From: Planctomycetaceae bacterium
GTDB lineage: Bacteria; Planctomycetota; Planctomycetia; Pirellulales; Pirellulaceae
Length of the DNA: 7,605 bases
Assembly (NCBI GenBank): GCA_007129635.1
Contig: SKVE01000145.1
Location: forward strand, 1 to 7,605
Direction of reading: 5' to 3'
Positions 7,183 to 7,605 of this stretch are shown here, piece by piece (position 1 is the first letter of the stretch; every line of letters starts with the position of its first letter). The notes under the pieces are model-generated. The model did no database searches. It was not told the DNA's origin and was given only the letters and a program-made list of their open reading frames with translations. A program made the translations under genes and the position numbers.

Positions 7183-7605
7183 ATGTCTGTGTTGACCGCA
7201 TCCGAGGCGATACCGGTCGAAGAGCATGCTCATGTCGGAGACACGGCCTGTTCCTATCAGACGGCCATCGACCGCTTGCGCGAGTCGTTGAACGGGACGC
7301 TGATCGGGAAATCCGAGGTCGTGGAACTGGTGTTGGCATGCCTGCTGGCACGCGGGCATTTGCTGTTTGATGACTTACCGGGACTGGGCAAGACGACGCT
7401 GGCCAAAGCCGTCGCCCACTCGGTCGGCGGCGCATTCGCTCGAGTCCAGTGCACACCGGACCTGTTGCCCAGCGATATCACCGGATTTAACGTGTTCAAC
7501 CAGAAGACTCGCGAGTTCGAGTTTCGCGAAGGCCCCGTTTTTTCGGACGTATTGCTGGCGGACGAAATCAACCGAGCCACACCGCGCACGCAGAGTGCGC
7601 TGTTC
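7183..7605 (+). CDS. MoxR-family AAA+ ATPase, 3'-partial
   Basis: The first 141 residues are present and the gene continues past the right edge; full-length relatives are usually a little over 300 residues. The start is ATG 7183 with a good ribosome binding site. Walker A is DLPGLGKT at 64-71 (Lys70), preceded by the family's IGK...V.LVLACLLARGHLLF stretch (41-62). The QCTPDLLPSDITGF motif is at 89-102, characteristic of MoxR proteins. FEFREGPVFSDVLLADEINRATPRTQSAL at 112-140 contains Walker B (VLLADE, 123-128). MoxR ATPases act in the cytoplasm as chaperone-like remodelers, often with a DUF58/vWA partner, which is encoded here two genes upstream. The first ~22 residues are poorly conserved-looking and polar. 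Confidence 0.95.
   Translation, partial: MSVLTASEAIPVEEHAHVGDTACSYQTAIDRLRESLNGTLIGKSEVVELVLACLLARGHLLFDDLPGLGKTTLAKAVAHSVGGAFARVQCTPDLLPSDITGFNVFNQKTREFEFREGPVFSDVLLADEINRATPRTQSALF

Noticed and set aside
7372..7395. Asp instead of Gly at the first Walker A position of the MoxR protein (DLPGLGKT)
   Set aside because: A first-position Asp is common in MoxR-family ATPases, so this is not an anomaly.

Overview
The window looks like ordinary chromosomal DNA from a member of the Planctomycetota, probably a Pirellulales-type lineage. The evidence is moderately high GC, a very large secreted-type PQQ-like beta-propeller protein of a kind abundant in that phylum, a DUF58 protein whose N-terminus contains the DFCPWANR and YWLKQP words I associate with planctomycete homologues, and predominantly co-oriented genes with long shadow frames. 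The lineage call rests on family recognition from memory, not on a search.

Layout, all on the + strand. (1) Bases 2-2683 hold the 3' part of a tandem beta-propeller (PQQ/BamB-like) protein that is open at the window's left edge. (2) A 77-base gap (2684-2760) carries a good sigma70-type promoter overlaid with a 10-bp direct repeat and a 9-bp inverted repeat. It drives a small (139 aa) Cys/His-rich protein with an N-terminal hydrophobic segment, which resembles DUF2946-type metal-associated small proteins. (3) A 185-base gap (3181-3365) holds a hairpin resembling a transcription terminator and a short imperfect tandem repeat. (4) A three-gene cluster follows: a DUF58 protein, a multi-pass membrane transglutaminase overlapping it by 23 bases, and, 57 bases further on, the start of a MoxR-type AAA+ ATPase that runs off the right edge.

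The MoxR/DUF58/transglutaminase trio is a widespread bacterial association. By family knowledge, the MoxR ATPase is a chaperone-like remodeler, the DUF58 protein is its membrane-linked partner, and the transglutaminase presents a papain-like Cys-His-acid fold outside the cytoplasmic membrane. Here MoxR comes last instead of first. The propeller gene and the small Cys/His protein appear to be separate units that happen to lie upstream.

I see no tRNA, rRNA, CRISPR array, insertion sequence, attachment site or origin, and no strong evidence for an undescribed system. The least explained parts are the small Cys/His-rich protein with its repeat-rich promoter, and the unusual features of the transglutaminase (Glu at the expected acid position, CxxC in the cytoplasmic tail).
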